Positions 52,758 through 61,414 of a stretch of 64,000 nt of DNA are shown here, piece after piece (position 1 is the first letter of the stretch; every line of letters begins with the position of its first letter). The notes under the pieces are model-generated. The model saw nothing but the letters and a program-made list of their open reading frames with translations. It was not told the origin of the DNA and did not search any database. The position numbers and the translations under genes were made by a program. The stretch comes from Helcococcus massiliensis (GTDB taxonomy: Bacteria; Bacillota; Clostridia; Tissierellales; Peptoniphilaceae), in the NCBI RefSeq assembly GCF_900258485.1, contig NZ_OGVE01000004.1:1-64000 (forward strand). Direction: 5' to 3'.

Positions 52758-54020
52758 AATATTTTCTTCTAAACTTTCTTTAATTGCATTAGATAGTTTA
52801 ACTATTTCATTGTTATTCGGCTTTATTAAATTTTTTATTAAAAACTTAATATCTACTAAAATTCCCTGTACTCTTTGATAATTTTCATTTGATGGTTTCC
52901 AACTTGATACGGCTTCACCTACTGAATAATAATGACCCTCTTCTTGGTTATATGGTTGTCTTTCAGAGTCATATGGCATTAAAAATGCATTATATACGCC
53001 TTCTCCATCTCTTACTTTCTCATTTATAACATGTTCTCCATATGTGATTTGTTTATTAACAGAACTTGAATTAGGTAAATCTCGCGGATTTTGTGTAATA
53101 CCATATTTATAATATTTAGCATCTAATATGTAGATATCGTCAGATTCTTTCATTACTGTATCTGGTTCAAGTGCTGTATTATCACTCTCAGAACCAAATT
53201 TTAGCCTCCATTTTGTTTTTGGAAAATAATCTTCTTTCCTTACATTGCCATAAGTTTCTTGGATTAGTTTCTCCCAAATATACTCAAATCTATTAGTACC
53301 AAAATAAAATTGGTCAGGATCATTGGCATTATTCTCAAAATTTAGTATATCTGCCATAGCGGAAAATAATTGTTTATCTTTATCTCTATTTGTTCTTAAT
53401 AAGGCACTTTCTATATAATTTTGATATACATTTATTTCCCTTCTTCTATTAGGCTTTGGAGGTAAAGATAATTTATAAATCCAACCTAGCCTTAAATAAC
53501 TCTGATACACACAATACTTATTAATTTCTGTTATTAAGTCCTTGTCCGTTTCATTATGATGCTTTACCCTATATTTGGTGTAGACTACGCCATTTGTTTG
53601 GGCTATCGGTGTTTCCATTTTTATTGTTCTTGACCAACTTATTGGTCCAGCTATACCTTGTTTATATTGTTCTTCTGTAATTTGATAATATCCATTATTC
53701 AAAAAGTCTGCTAAAACTGTAAAATATGCTTGAACAGGAAATCTCACTGTCTTTAGAACCTGTTCTGGCATTATTTTTGAAATTCTAGATTGTTGATCAT
53801 TATAAACTTGTAAAACAGAAATTAGGCTGATAATATCATCTCTAACTATTTCTTCATTTTTAGAAATTTCAAATCCTATCGGAAAATGTATCGATAATGA
53901 ATGATTTCCATCAACATATTCAGATTTAATACCTACAAAAGTATCGCCCTCTCTATTACTAGCATTTCTACAATATTCAGTTAATGGAGTATCTGGATTA
54001 ACATTAATAAAATCTTCCAT
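52737..54020 (-). CDS. LlaJI/McrC-like restriction nuclease subunit
   Basis: This 427-residue protein resembles the McrC-like nuclease of LlaJI- and BsuMI-type restriction systems. Near the N-terminus it has NREGDTFVGIKSEYVDGNHS; in the C-terminal half EPDTVMKESDDIYILDAKYY (285-304) gives a PD-(D/E)xK site (D287, D300, K302). Another feature typical of such proteins is NVYQNYIESALLR. It should cut DNA together with the AAA+ partner, whose gene ends 3 bp upstream. Last gene of the operon. Confidence 0.82.
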   Translation of the reverse strand: MEDFINVNPDTPLTEYCRNASNREGDTFVGIKSEYVDGNHSLSIHFPIGFEISKNEEIVRDDIISLISVLQVYNDQQSRISKIMPEQVLKTVRFPVQAYFTVLADFLNNGYYQITEEQYKQGIAGPISWSRTIKMETPIAQTNGVVYTKYRVKHHNETDKDLITEINKYCVYQSYLRLGWIYKLSLPPKPNRRREINVYQNYIESALLRTNRDKDKQLFSAMADILNFENNANDPDQFYFGTNRFEYIWEKLIQETYGNVRKEDYFPKTKWRLKFGSESDNTALEPDTVMKESDDIYILDAKYYKYGITQNPRDLPNSSSVNKQITYGEHVINEKVRDGEGVYNAFLMPYDSERQPYNQEEGHYYSVGEAVSSWKPSNENYQRVQGILVDIKFLIKNLIKPNNNEIVKLSNAIKESLEENIKKEQLK

Positions 54021-54023
54021 ACA

Positions 54024-55889
54024 TTACTCCTCTGAATTTCTCTCTAACTCTTCCTCTTCTATTTCTTCTTGTTCTTCATGAATTTGAACCTTATCTTTTA
54101 AGATATCTTTTATAGATGTTTCAAAAATATCAAATCTCTTAAAACCATTATTATCTGAAAACTCTTCTATAATTTTCTCAAGACTTTTATATTCAGGATT
54201 AAATAATTTTTCTCTACCAAATTTAAACGCATCATCCCAAAGATATTTGATTACTTTTTCTGCAAATAAACAGTTAAAGTTTTCCTTAGACATGTTTTCT
54301 TTATCTTCTAGTAGTATTTCTTCCGTAATAAAGTAAGCTCCTAATCTCTTATCTTCTGATGACATAGTCGCAGAGTTGCTTGATATTATCTGGTTATTTA
54401 TTGTTTCAGCAAATATTTTCCATGTTACACCAGTATCAAGTATTTCCATATTTGCATGTTCAGAAGATTCTATATCATTCTTTATCATCCTCATAATCCA
54501 ACGTCTTTGAAATGCTGTATCCAACGTAAATACATTTTGATCTGCGGTATTCATAGTTGCTAAAATCCAAAGATTTGAAGGAATTGATATTAATTGATTT
54601 GGGTTATCATAAACTATTCTAGATATATTCTCGTTTGTTATTCCATATGTGCTATTACCGTTTTTATCTCTATCCAGTAATTGAAATACCTCTCCAAATA
54701 TTGCAGGGGCATTACCTCTGTTAATCTCCTCGATAACCAGATAGTATTTATTTGATGGATCTTCATATGCTTTCTTTAAAATTTTTGTGAATGGACCAGA
54801 TGTAAATTCATAAGTTATCATTCCATCTTCTTTAATTGTAGGAAGAATTTGCCCAATTAAATCAGTGTTCATATAATCTGGATGAAATACAACTCTTTCA
54901 ATTTTAGATTCATCTTCACAATAATCTATTTTAATTGTATGGCTTTTACCTGAACCTGGTACACCATATAGCAGTATATTTTTTCCACCTTCTTCCCTCT
55001 GAACATCTCCATTAACTTTATATTTCTTTAATTCAGTATCAACTCCAAGGTCAAATAAACTTTTTGTTGATCCAAGAAATTCCAAATAATTATCTGTCAG
55101 AAAAATATTAGGATTTTTCTCAAAAATAAATACTTTTTTTGAAACTTCATCTATCATAGATTCTACAATACTAATTGAATTTTTATCTATATTAAGAGTA
55201 GGTAATTGTTTTAAAGCCTGTATTAACCTATTATCAAACTTATTTCTAAATTGATCAAAAATATTATTATATTCTGAATCTTCTCTAAATAATTTTATTA
55301 AAAGTAAAGTATCTAAGAAATCTTCAAATTTTTTTGTTGTTGCAACTAAATACTTATATTCTGCTATATTTATTGAATAAGCACCTGTTGATCTACCGAT
55401 TTCAAGCAACACTTTATACAGTAACATTACAGGATATAGCCTATAATCTTTTCTAACTTTATCTTTCTGCTCATCAACATCAGAACTAATATACATCTTC
55501 TCTATTTGTCTTTGAATAATGTCAATATAAATATCAATATTCTCAAAATTACCATTAGTTCTCTTTTTTATTTCATAGAAAGTATCCGTTATAATTGAAT
55601 CTTCATAAGATTTTGATGTCATAAGGATTAATCCAAAATATGCAGCTACTCTTAATGCTCTATAGTTATTAGAAATTATAATGCCTGGTTTTTCTTCAGC
55701 TAATTCCCCAATTTTTTTACTAATAAAGTCTTGAAGATTTAAGCCGCCAGAATCATTTTTGTATTCTTCTAAAAAAGACACCAAATAACATAAATTTCCA
55801 AAATCGGTTGGTTGTTTAACTAAATACCAACACTCATAATCAGATGCTTTGCTTAATTCATCAAATTTATTTTGTAGTATTGGATTCAT
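54024..55889 (-). CDS. McrB-like AAA+ NTPase of the restriction system
   Basis: This 621-residue protein has an uncharacterised helical N-terminal half (about 1-290) and a C-terminal AAA_5/McrB-type motor: Walker A GVPGSGKS (309-316), Walker B YLVIEEINRGNAPAIFGEVF, and sensor TMNTADQNVFTLDTAFQRRW. It ends with an acidic tail (QEEIEEEELERNSEE). McrB-like motors translocate or assemble with the McrC-like nuclease. The gene overlaps the C5 methyltransferase by 23 bp. Confidence 0.88.
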   Translation of the reverse strand: MNPILQNKFDELSKASDYECWYLVKQPTDFGNLCYLVSFLEEYKNDSGGLNLQDFISKKIGELAEEKPGIIISNNYRALRVAAYFGLILMTSKSYEDSIITDTFYEIKKRTNGNFENIDIYIDIIQRQIEKMYISSDVDEQKDKVRKDYRLYPVMLLYKVLLEIGRSTGAYSINIAEYKYLVATTKKFEDFLDTLLLIKLFREDSEYNNIFDQFRNKFDNRLIQALKQLPTLNIDKNSISIVESMIDEVSKKVFIFEKNPNIFLTDNYLEFLGSTKSLFDLGVDTELKKYKVNGDVQREEGGKNILLYGVPGSGKSHTIKIDYCEDESKIERVVFHPDYMNTDLIGQILPTIKEDGMITYEFTSGPFTKILKKAYEDPSNKYYLVIEEINRGNAPAIFGEVFQLLDRDKNGNSTYGITNENISRIVYDNPNQLISIPSNLWILATMNTADQNVFTLDTAFQRRWIMRMIKNDIESSEHANMEILDTGVTWKIFAETINNQIISSNSATMSSEDKRLGAYFITEEILLEDKENMSKENFNCLFAEKVIKYLWDDAFKFGREKLFNPEYKSLEKIIEEFSDNNGFKRFDIFETSIKDILKDKVQIHEEQEEIEEEELERNSEE

Positions 55890-56988
55890 TTTTTCCCTCC
55901 TCTATTATTTTGTCTACTAATCTAGATAAAAAATAAGAAATTTTTGGTGGCACAGCATTTCCTATTTGTTTACCTATTGAAGTTTTATTACCGTAAAAAA
56001 TAAAATCATCTGGAAAGCTTTGTATTCTAGCTGCCTCTCTAGGTGATAAGGTTCTATTCTCCACCGGATGTATAAATCTACCTCCTGCAGGAGTATCAAA
56101 CCTTGTTGTTATCGTTTGAGCTGGACTATCCCAAGACAATCTTCCATAAGCACCACTATGAACTGATTTTATCTCTTCATTTAAAGATTTAAAGTTCTCT
56201 CCAGACTTTATCTTACTCATTCTTTCAATTGCAACCTTTGAATGATTAGTTTTATTATGGTTTGTTACTATGTTTTTTCCATTTGATAGAAATTTTTCAT
56301 ATTCGCTTTGCTCTTCATTTAGTTTACTAATCCCATCTTCAGTAGTATTACCTAAATTCCCAATAGCATCCTTTACAGTAACAGAATCAAAATAATTTGG
56401 AATCTCTTTCTTAATATCTTCTATTGTATCCAACCATAATTCTTCAAAATTAAAATTATTATATATACTTCCTACTATAATTACACGTTCTCTTTTTTGA
56501 GGAATTCCAAAATCAACTGCTTTTACTAATTTATAGTTAATATGGTACGGTTCCCCATCTAATAGATTAGGATCACTAAATGAACTTACTATCTCCTTAA
56601 AAATTTCTCCATTGTGCATAGTAAGTAATCCCTTAACATTCTCCATAATAAAAACTTGAGGCTTTACTTTCTTCACAACATTAAAATAATGCTTAAATAA
56701 ATAATTTCTAGGATCATCAATAAATCCATTCCTTATTCGTGCTCCAGCCATTGAAAATCCTTGGCAAGGTGGTCCTCCAATTATTACATCAGCGTCATTT
56801 TTTTTAAAAACTTCAGAAGTATCTATATTTTTAATATCATCAACTATGACATTTACTCCTTCATGATTTTTTTTATAAGTTTCCGCTATGCTCCTATCAA
56901 ACTCTACTGCGGTTGTGATTTCATATCCATTTTTAATAAATCCTAATGATAGTCCACCACATCCAGCAAATAAATCAATAGCTTTCAC
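55867..56988 (-). CDS. DNA (cytosine-5-)-methyltransferase
   Basis: This 373-residue enzyme methylates C5 of cytosine in a defined DNA site. All motifs are present: DLFAGCGGLSLGF (5-17), GGPPCQGFSMAG with catalytic Cys75, MENVKGL, QKRERVIIVG, SPAQTITTRFDTPAGGRF and RTLSPREAARIQSFPDDF with QIGNAVPP at the end. The target recognition domain (about 210-290) decides specificity and cannot be read. Start is GTG, overlapping the N6-MTase stop by 4 bp. Confidence 0.93.
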   Translation of the reverse strand: MKAIDLFAGCGGLSLGFIKNGYEITTAVEFDRSIAETYKKNHEGVNVIVDDIKNIDTSEVFKKNDADVIIGGPPCQGFSMAGARIRNGFIDDPRNYLFKHYFNVVKKVKPQVFIMENVKGLLTMHNGEIFKEIVSSFSDPNLLDGEPYHINYKLVKAVDFGIPQKRERVIIVGSIYNNFNFEELWLDTIEDIKKEIPNYFDSVTVKDAIGNLGNTTEDGISKLNEEQSEYEKFLSNGKNIVTNHNKTNHSKVAIERMSKIKSGENFKSLNEEIKSVHSGAYGRLSWDSPAQTITTRFDTPAGGRFIHPVENRTLSPREAARIQSFPDDFIFYGNKTSIGKQIGNAVPPKISYFLSRLVDKIIEEGKNESNTTK

Positions 56989-58613
56989 TTAGCACCACCT
57001 CCTATTCTATATCTGAGAGCAAAGTTTTTTATATAAATACTCTCCTCTTCGGTTAAATTAAATGATTTATTAATAATGTCATCTATTTCATGTATTATAT
57101 CTATACATTCCTTATGCTTATATTCATACTCAGTTTGTTTTGTTCCCACATATAATTTTGTTTCTTCGAGTTTTTGCTCTAATTCAATAGCCAAACCCTT
57201 AAAATCTGAATATTTTATTTTATTCGGAATCTTAAAATTCTCTAATTCTTTCATTGTTATATGCCAACAATCAGAAACTGCAATCCAATGCCACCAAAAC
57301 AATGATGAATTTAATAAACACATTATAAAATATTTTGCCTCTTTATTTACCTTATATTCTTTATACTCAGATCCTTCATGAAAATTCATAAAAGCTTTAA
57401 TCCAAAATGCAGCTCTCATATTTAGGAATATTGAGGCATCTCCAGATTTCATTTTTGATAATAAAGATTTTTCATTATTAATTATTTTTTCATATATTTT
57501 TGAATCTAGTTCTGTGCCTAGTTTAGGAATAAATTTTGTTTCAGCAAAATTATTTTTATATGACATTGTATTGTCAAACAATGCCTCTCTTTCATCTTTA
57601 TACCAATATTGATAATTTCCTGTGTATAAAGCTGGATATTTACTATCTTTTTTTGCAAATATTACACATAATTTTTGATGTACTGAAACAAATAAACTAT
57701 CTGGCCTATCTGAATAACTAAGTATATATTGTTCATTCATGTTTTCATTAATAACCGTTCTGATTTCTTTCATTCTTGGAGTAGATATATATGATAGAGG
57801 TATAACAAATCCTATTACTCCTAAATTATTTACTTTCAATGAAGAATTTTCTAAAGTATTAGCATAAATATTTCCATATCTTTTATTGAGGGACAATCCA
57901 CTCTTCGTGTCTTCTACATAAGGAGGATTGCCAACAATTAAATCATACTTATCATTTTCATTTGGGCTAGTAATAAAATCATAGCAATAAAAATTAGCTA
58001 ATAAAATTGAGCTTATGCCTCTAATTTTTTCTGCACCATATCTATTTAGTACAAATAAAAATAATCGTAATTGTGCTATTAAAGTAGATTCAGGATTAAC
58101 ATCGTTACCATATATTGTTGACAAAATATTTTTGATGTTACCATTTGTTATATTTTTTCTATGAAGTTCTAATACATCAAATTTAAGTTCAGCAGCAACA
58201 AGCAAAAACTCACCAGCTCCACAAGTTGGATCAAATAATGTTTTTTCAAAACAGAACTTTCTATATGGTACTCCATTTAAATCTAGTACATGAAGATTAT
58301 TATTATTTAATATTCCAAAATGTAGCTTGATTGTATTTATTGCAATAAATCTTATCAAATCATGTGGCGTATAATATACTCCTTTAATCTTTCTTATTTT
58401 CTCTTTTTCATTAATTGAAGATAACATTTTTTGAGCAGTCTCATATCCAATAGACTCTGTTTTAGAAAATTTGACCTTAGAAATATCACATAAAACATTT
58501 AGTTCTTTGTTTATCTTTTTAATCTCTTTATCACTATAGTTATTATTAATATATTGATAAATGATATTCAACGTTTCTTGGATTATTATATTTTCACTAA
58601 TATTTTTCATCAT
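56985..58613 (-). CDS. N6-adenine DNA methyltransferase (Eco57I/TaqI-like)
   Basis: This 542-residue protein methylates N6 of adenine. YYTPHDL (80-86), motif I FDPTCGAGEFLLVA (127-140) and catalytic NPPY (229-232, VGNPPYVEDT) are clear. The C-terminal part (about 330-500) resembles the TaqI-like specificity domain. No nuclease motif was seen, so it is a stand-alone methylase rather than a type IIG enzyme. It overlaps its neighbours by 4 bp at both ends. Confidence 0.9.
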   Translation of the reverse strand: MMKNISENIIIQETLNIIYQYINNNYSDKEIKKINKELNVLCDISKVKFSKTESIGYETAQKMLSSINEKEKIRKIKGVYYTPHDLIRFIAINTIKLHFGILNNNNLHVLDLNGVPYRKFCFEKTLFDPTCGAGEFLLVAAELKFDVLELHRKNITNGNIKNILSTIYGNDVNPESTLIAQLRLFLFVLNRYGAEKIRGISSILLANFYCYDFITSPNENDKYDLIVGNPPYVEDTKSGLSLNKRYGNIYANTLENSSLKVNNLGVIGFVIPLSYISTPRMKEIRTVINENMNEQYILSYSDRPDSLFVSVHQKLCVIFAKKDSKYPALYTGNYQYWYKDEREALFDNTMSYKNNFAETKFIPKLGTELDSKIYEKIINNEKSLLSKMKSGDASIFLNMRAAFWIKAFMNFHEGSEYKEYKVNKEAKYFIMCLLNSSLFWWHWIAVSDCWHITMKELENFKIPNKIKYSDFKGLAIELEQKLEETKLYVGTKQTEYEYKHKECIDIIHEIDDIINKSFNLTEEESIYIKNFALRYRIGGGAK

Positions 58614-58816
58614 TTGATTGCACTATTCCCGCTCTTTACCCATTCGTCAAGTTCTGAACATTTAAATTTCCACTGACGTCCTATTTTATGAGCTGGAATA
58701 TCCTTCCCTTTTCTTATCCAAGATCTGATAGTTACTGGCTTGACGCTTAAATACTCTGCAGCTTCATCAATACTAATCCACTTATCTATAAATTGATTTT
58801 TATTAATATCGCTCAT
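58610..58816 (-). CDS. Helix-turn-helix (excisionase-like) regulator
   Basis: This 68-residue protein has a MerR/excisionase-type winged HTH: WISIDEAAEYLSVKPVTIRS followed by WIRKGKDIPAHKIGRQWKFK. It is the first gene of the restriction operon and overlaps the N6-MTase gene by 4 bp. It probably regulates the operon. Such an HTH ahead of a methyltransferase is also found in other modification systems. GAGGT precedes the ATG. Confidence 0.85.
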   Translation of the reverse strand: MSDINKNQFIDKWISIDEAAEYLSVKPVTIRSWIRKGKDIPAHKIGRQWKFKCSELDEWVKSGNSAIK

Positions 58817-58845
58817 TTATAACCTCGTTTCTATAATCTGTAATA

Positions 58846-58879
58846 ATTATAGCTTGAACACATTTTTTTATCAATTGAT
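58846..58879 (-). promoter_or_regulatory. Promoter of the restriction-modification operon with overlapping palindrome
   Basis: On the minus strand TTGATA (58874-58869), a 17-bp spacer and TATAAT (58851-58846) form a near-consensus promoter. The perfect palindrome ATCAATTGAT (58870-58879) overlaps the -35 box, a likely operator, perhaps for the HTH protein encoded by the first gene. Confidence 0.7.
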
Positions 58880-59189
58880 TTAATGTTATTAGTTGTTATT
58901 TAGCTACATTTACCTGTCATTAACGTTTTTAAATTGTTCTATCAATCCATATACTCTCAATAGCCTTGAATAAGGATGAAATCTCCCAATCCTTCATCAA
59001 AGTGCTTTGTTTTGTTTCTATTTAAAAATGAATACTCTGCATACCTCAATATATCAGCATACTTTAATGTGTATAAATTTATTATTTTTATCTTAATATC
59101 AGAAAAAAGCACAAAATTTCTTTTTATGCTCTCTGCATACATATCTAAAGTCTATAAAACTCTATTTTATCCTGTTTTTAATTCCACCC
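58880..59189. other. Intergenic stretch without a supported gene
   Basis: 310 bp between the restriction operon promoter and the first 112-bp repeat. A minus-strand frame at 58957-59142 has no ribosome binding site or family pattern. Nothing recognised. Confidence 0.45.
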
Positions 59190-59301
59190 ATACCGTTGAC
59201 ACGACCTACCAAAAATCTAAAGTGTTGCTACGACCCTTTCATAATATTTATAGTGTTGCTACAAGTAAGTATTTGAAAGATATTTTTGAATCCTAATTTC
59301 A
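59190..59301. repeat. Direct repeat, copy A, flanking the GNAT gene
   Basis: This 112-bp element begins ATACCGTTGACAC and ends CTAATTTCA and matches copy B at 59865-59976 with about ten mismatches by eye. It contains AGTGTTGCTAC twice, 31 bp apart, with ACGACCCTTTCATAATATT between. Such ends could be transposon termini or recombination targets. Offset between copies is exactly 675 bp. Confidence 0.8.
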
Positions 59302-59346
59302 GATTTAACTATTACTTTAAGCTTCTAATAATAAACAGGAATCGAT

Positions 59347-59814
59347 CTATTTTTTTATCATCAATGGAGAGCCGTACTCATCGGTACCATTATCAATAAA
59401 TCCAAGAGACTCCCAGAATCTGCGAGAATCTTCTTTCGCATAATTGAGAGCATAGTACAAAGCACCATCATTCTTTGTATATTCCAAAAGCGTTTGGAAG
59501 CATTTGTGTCCTGTCCCGTTTCCTCTATACTCCGGGAATACCCAAAAATCAAGAATGAAACATTTCCCGTCTTCGCTCTTGTAAGTGCAGTATTGAGAAG
59601 CACCAATCTTAACTCCGTCACGCACAAAATATACCATATGTAAAGTGTCCGGAGTGCGTAACATATGACTTTGTAATACATCTCGATACTCAGCACTCTG
59701 GAAGTATTTCTTTTCTTCTTCCGTCGTTATCATTCCGTCATTCACCAAATACTGAAACTGAATGTCCCAATACTCGTTGATTTTTGAAACAGGTATCTCC
59801 TGAATGAATATCAT
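59347..59814 (-). CDS. GNAT family N-acetyltransferase (likely acquired)
   Basis: This 155-residue acetyltransferase has the GNAT fold: FILDFWVFPEYRGNGTGHKC (acetyl-CoA loop RGNGTG) and a later strand ALYYALNYAKEDSRRFWESL followed by GF. Substrate unknown. Its DNA is visibly richer in G and C (with CGGTACC, CCCGTTTCC, CCCGTCTTCG and other such stretches) than its flanks, and it lies between two 112-bp direct repeats. These features point to horizontal acquisition as a cassette. Confidence 0.88.
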   Translation of the reverse strand: MIFIQEIPVSKINEYWDIQFQYLVNDGMITTEEEKKYFQSAEYRDVLQSHMLRTPDTLHMVYFVRDGVKIGASQYCTYKSEDGKCFILDFWVFPEYRGNGTGHKCFQTLLEYTKNDGALYYALNYAKEDSRRFWESLGFIDNGTDEYGSPLMIKK

Positions 59815-59864
59815 TTCATCATCCCCCTCAAATTCTAATTTATATTACCTTTTTTACTCCATCA

Positions 59865-59976
59865 ATACCGTTGACACAACCTATCAAATATCCAAAGTGT
59901 TGCTACGACCCTTTCATAATATTCATAGTGTTGCTACAAGTTGGTATTTAAAAGATATTTTTGAACACTAATTTCA
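59865..59976. repeat. Direct repeat, copy B, flanking the GNAT gene
   Basis: Second copy of the 112-bp element (see copy A). It has the same two AGTGTTGCTAC motifs and the same ends. The repeats are in direct orientation, so recombination between them would excise the GNAT gene and leave one copy. Confidence 0.8.
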
Positions 59977-60046
59977 ATAAATTCATCTTCTCATTAGCAG
60001 CCTAATAAATCAATAACCTATTGATTTCAAGCCTTTCAGAGTTTTT

Positions 60047-61405
60047 TTACTCCCTTTCCCTTGTCATCAATACTAGAGCCTCAACATGAACTGTTCTTGG
60101 AAACTGGTCAAAGGTTTCTAATTTCTCCAGCCTATATCCATTTGCTTCAAATAGTTTTATATCTTCTACCTGGCTTACAGGGTTACAGGATATATAGACG
60201 ATTTTGTCGGCCTGCATTTTACTTATTTTTCCTATAGCCTCTGCGTGTATCCCTGCTCTTGGTGGGTCTACTACCACTATGTCTGGTTTTTTTGTTAGGC
60301 TATCTATTTCTTTTAATACATCATTAACTTTGAAAACTAGATTATCCAATTCATTGATCTTTGCATTTTCTATAGCCTTTTCTACAGCCTCTTCTACTAT
60401 TTCTACCCCAACTACTTCTTTGGCTTTTTTGGCAAAGATTTGCGATATGGTTCCTGTACCGCAATAGAGGTCATATACTATTTTATTTTCAATATCTCCT
60501 GCAAATTCAAGGGCTCTTTGGTAAAGATTTTCTGCTCCCTTTGGATTTGGTTGGAAAAATGAGAATGGGCTTATTCTAAAGATTAATCCATTGATTTTTT
60601 CAGTCAAATAGTCCTTGCCCCATACCTTTTCTACTCTTTCTGCAACAACAGCATCAGCTACTGAATTTGAAACAGTATGGAAGAATGATGATATTTCACC
60701 ATCTAAATCTAACTGTCTAGCCCTGTCTATAAATTCTTCAAGCAAGTTTTGGTTAATGACTTCTGATTCTTTTGTTACAAGATTTAGCATATAGGCATTT
60801 TCATAAAATGAATATCTAATGATGAAAAACTTGAGTTCTCCCTCATGTCTGGTCTTGTGGTGGTGGTTAATATTTTTTTCTCTGAAAAATTCTTGGGTAA
60901 ATTTTCTTATCTTATCAAAGTCTGGATTTGCTATTGAGCCTCCACCGTAGTCAACTTTCTCATAAAATCTTCCAAGCTTGGCCATGCCTAGGATAAGGGG
61001 ACCATCTTTTTCAGAATCACCAAAGGTGTATTCCATCTTATTCCTATATCCAGAAATCAAAGGTGAAGGATTTAATTTAATGTCTTCCTTCCAATCTAAG
61101 TCCTTATAGAGCTTAGTTAGCATGTTTTTCTTTATTTCCAGTTCTTTTTCATAAGGAATGTTTTCAAACTTGTTACCTGATAATTCATTCAACTTGTCAT
61201 GGTTTCCTAGTGTTTCCAAGTCTGACTTTTCTTCAATATTTAATAGCTTGCCTGAAAAGTAACCAGCCTTCTTTTTACCAGTTTTTATCAAAACTTTTTG
61301 GCCAAGGACGCCGCCCTTGAACCTGTATTCTTTTCCTTCATCATCTTGACCAATTGAAAAGTTTGGCAAGACCATATCAATTATTTTTACAACTTTTATC
61401 GCCAT
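60047..61405 (-). CDS. rlmD: 23S rRNA (uracil-C5)-methyltransferase, RlmD/RlmCD-like, without the iron-sulfur cysteines
   Basis: This 452-residue protein has a TRAM-like N-terminal domain (about 1-62), a middle domain and a C-terminal SAM methyltransferase domain. IVYDLYCGTGTISQIFAKKA is the SAM loop; VVDPPRAGIHAEAI and ISCNP with the catalytic Cys407 are present. Most RumA/RlmD members have four Cys near residues 70-160 that bind a [4Fe-4S] cluster; here there is no Cys at all before the SAM loop. It is the last gene of a four-gene operon. Confidence 0.9.
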   Translation of the reverse strand: MAIKVVKIIDMVLPNFSIGQDDEGKEYRFKGGVLGQKVLIKTGKKKAGYFSGKLLNIEEKSDLETLGNHDKLNELSGNKFENIPYEKELEIKKNMLTKLYKDLDWKEDIKLNPSPLISGYRNKMEYTFGDSEKDGPLILGMAKLGRFYEKVDYGGGSIANPDFDKIRKFTQEFFREKNINHHHKTRHEGELKFFIIRYSFYENAYMLNLVTKESEVINQNLLEEFIDRARQLDLDGEISSFFHTVSNSVADAVVAERVEKVWGKDYLTEKINGLIFRISPFSFFQPNPKGAENLYQRALEFAGDIENKIVYDLYCGTGTISQIFAKKAKEVVGVEIVEEAVEKAIENAKINELDNLVFKVNDVLKEIDSLTKKPDIVVVDPPRAGIHAEAIGKISKMQADKIVYISCNPVSQVEDIKLFEANGYRLEKLETFDQFPRTVHVEALVLMTRERE

Positions 61406-61414
61406 ATATTTTCC

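Noticed and set aside
56985-58613. Type IIG restriction-methylase fusion
   Set aside because: No PD-(D/E)xK or HNH motif was found in the 542 residues; the nuclease is a separate gene at 52737-54020.
58957-59142. Minus-strand frame of 61 codons upstream of the restriction operon
   Set aside because: No ribosome binding site and no recognisable family; the 58880-59189 region is left as intergenic.
59361-59696. Second minus-strand frame of 111 codons within the GNAT gene
   Set aside because: Out-of-frame shadow; the GNAT motifs are in the other frame.
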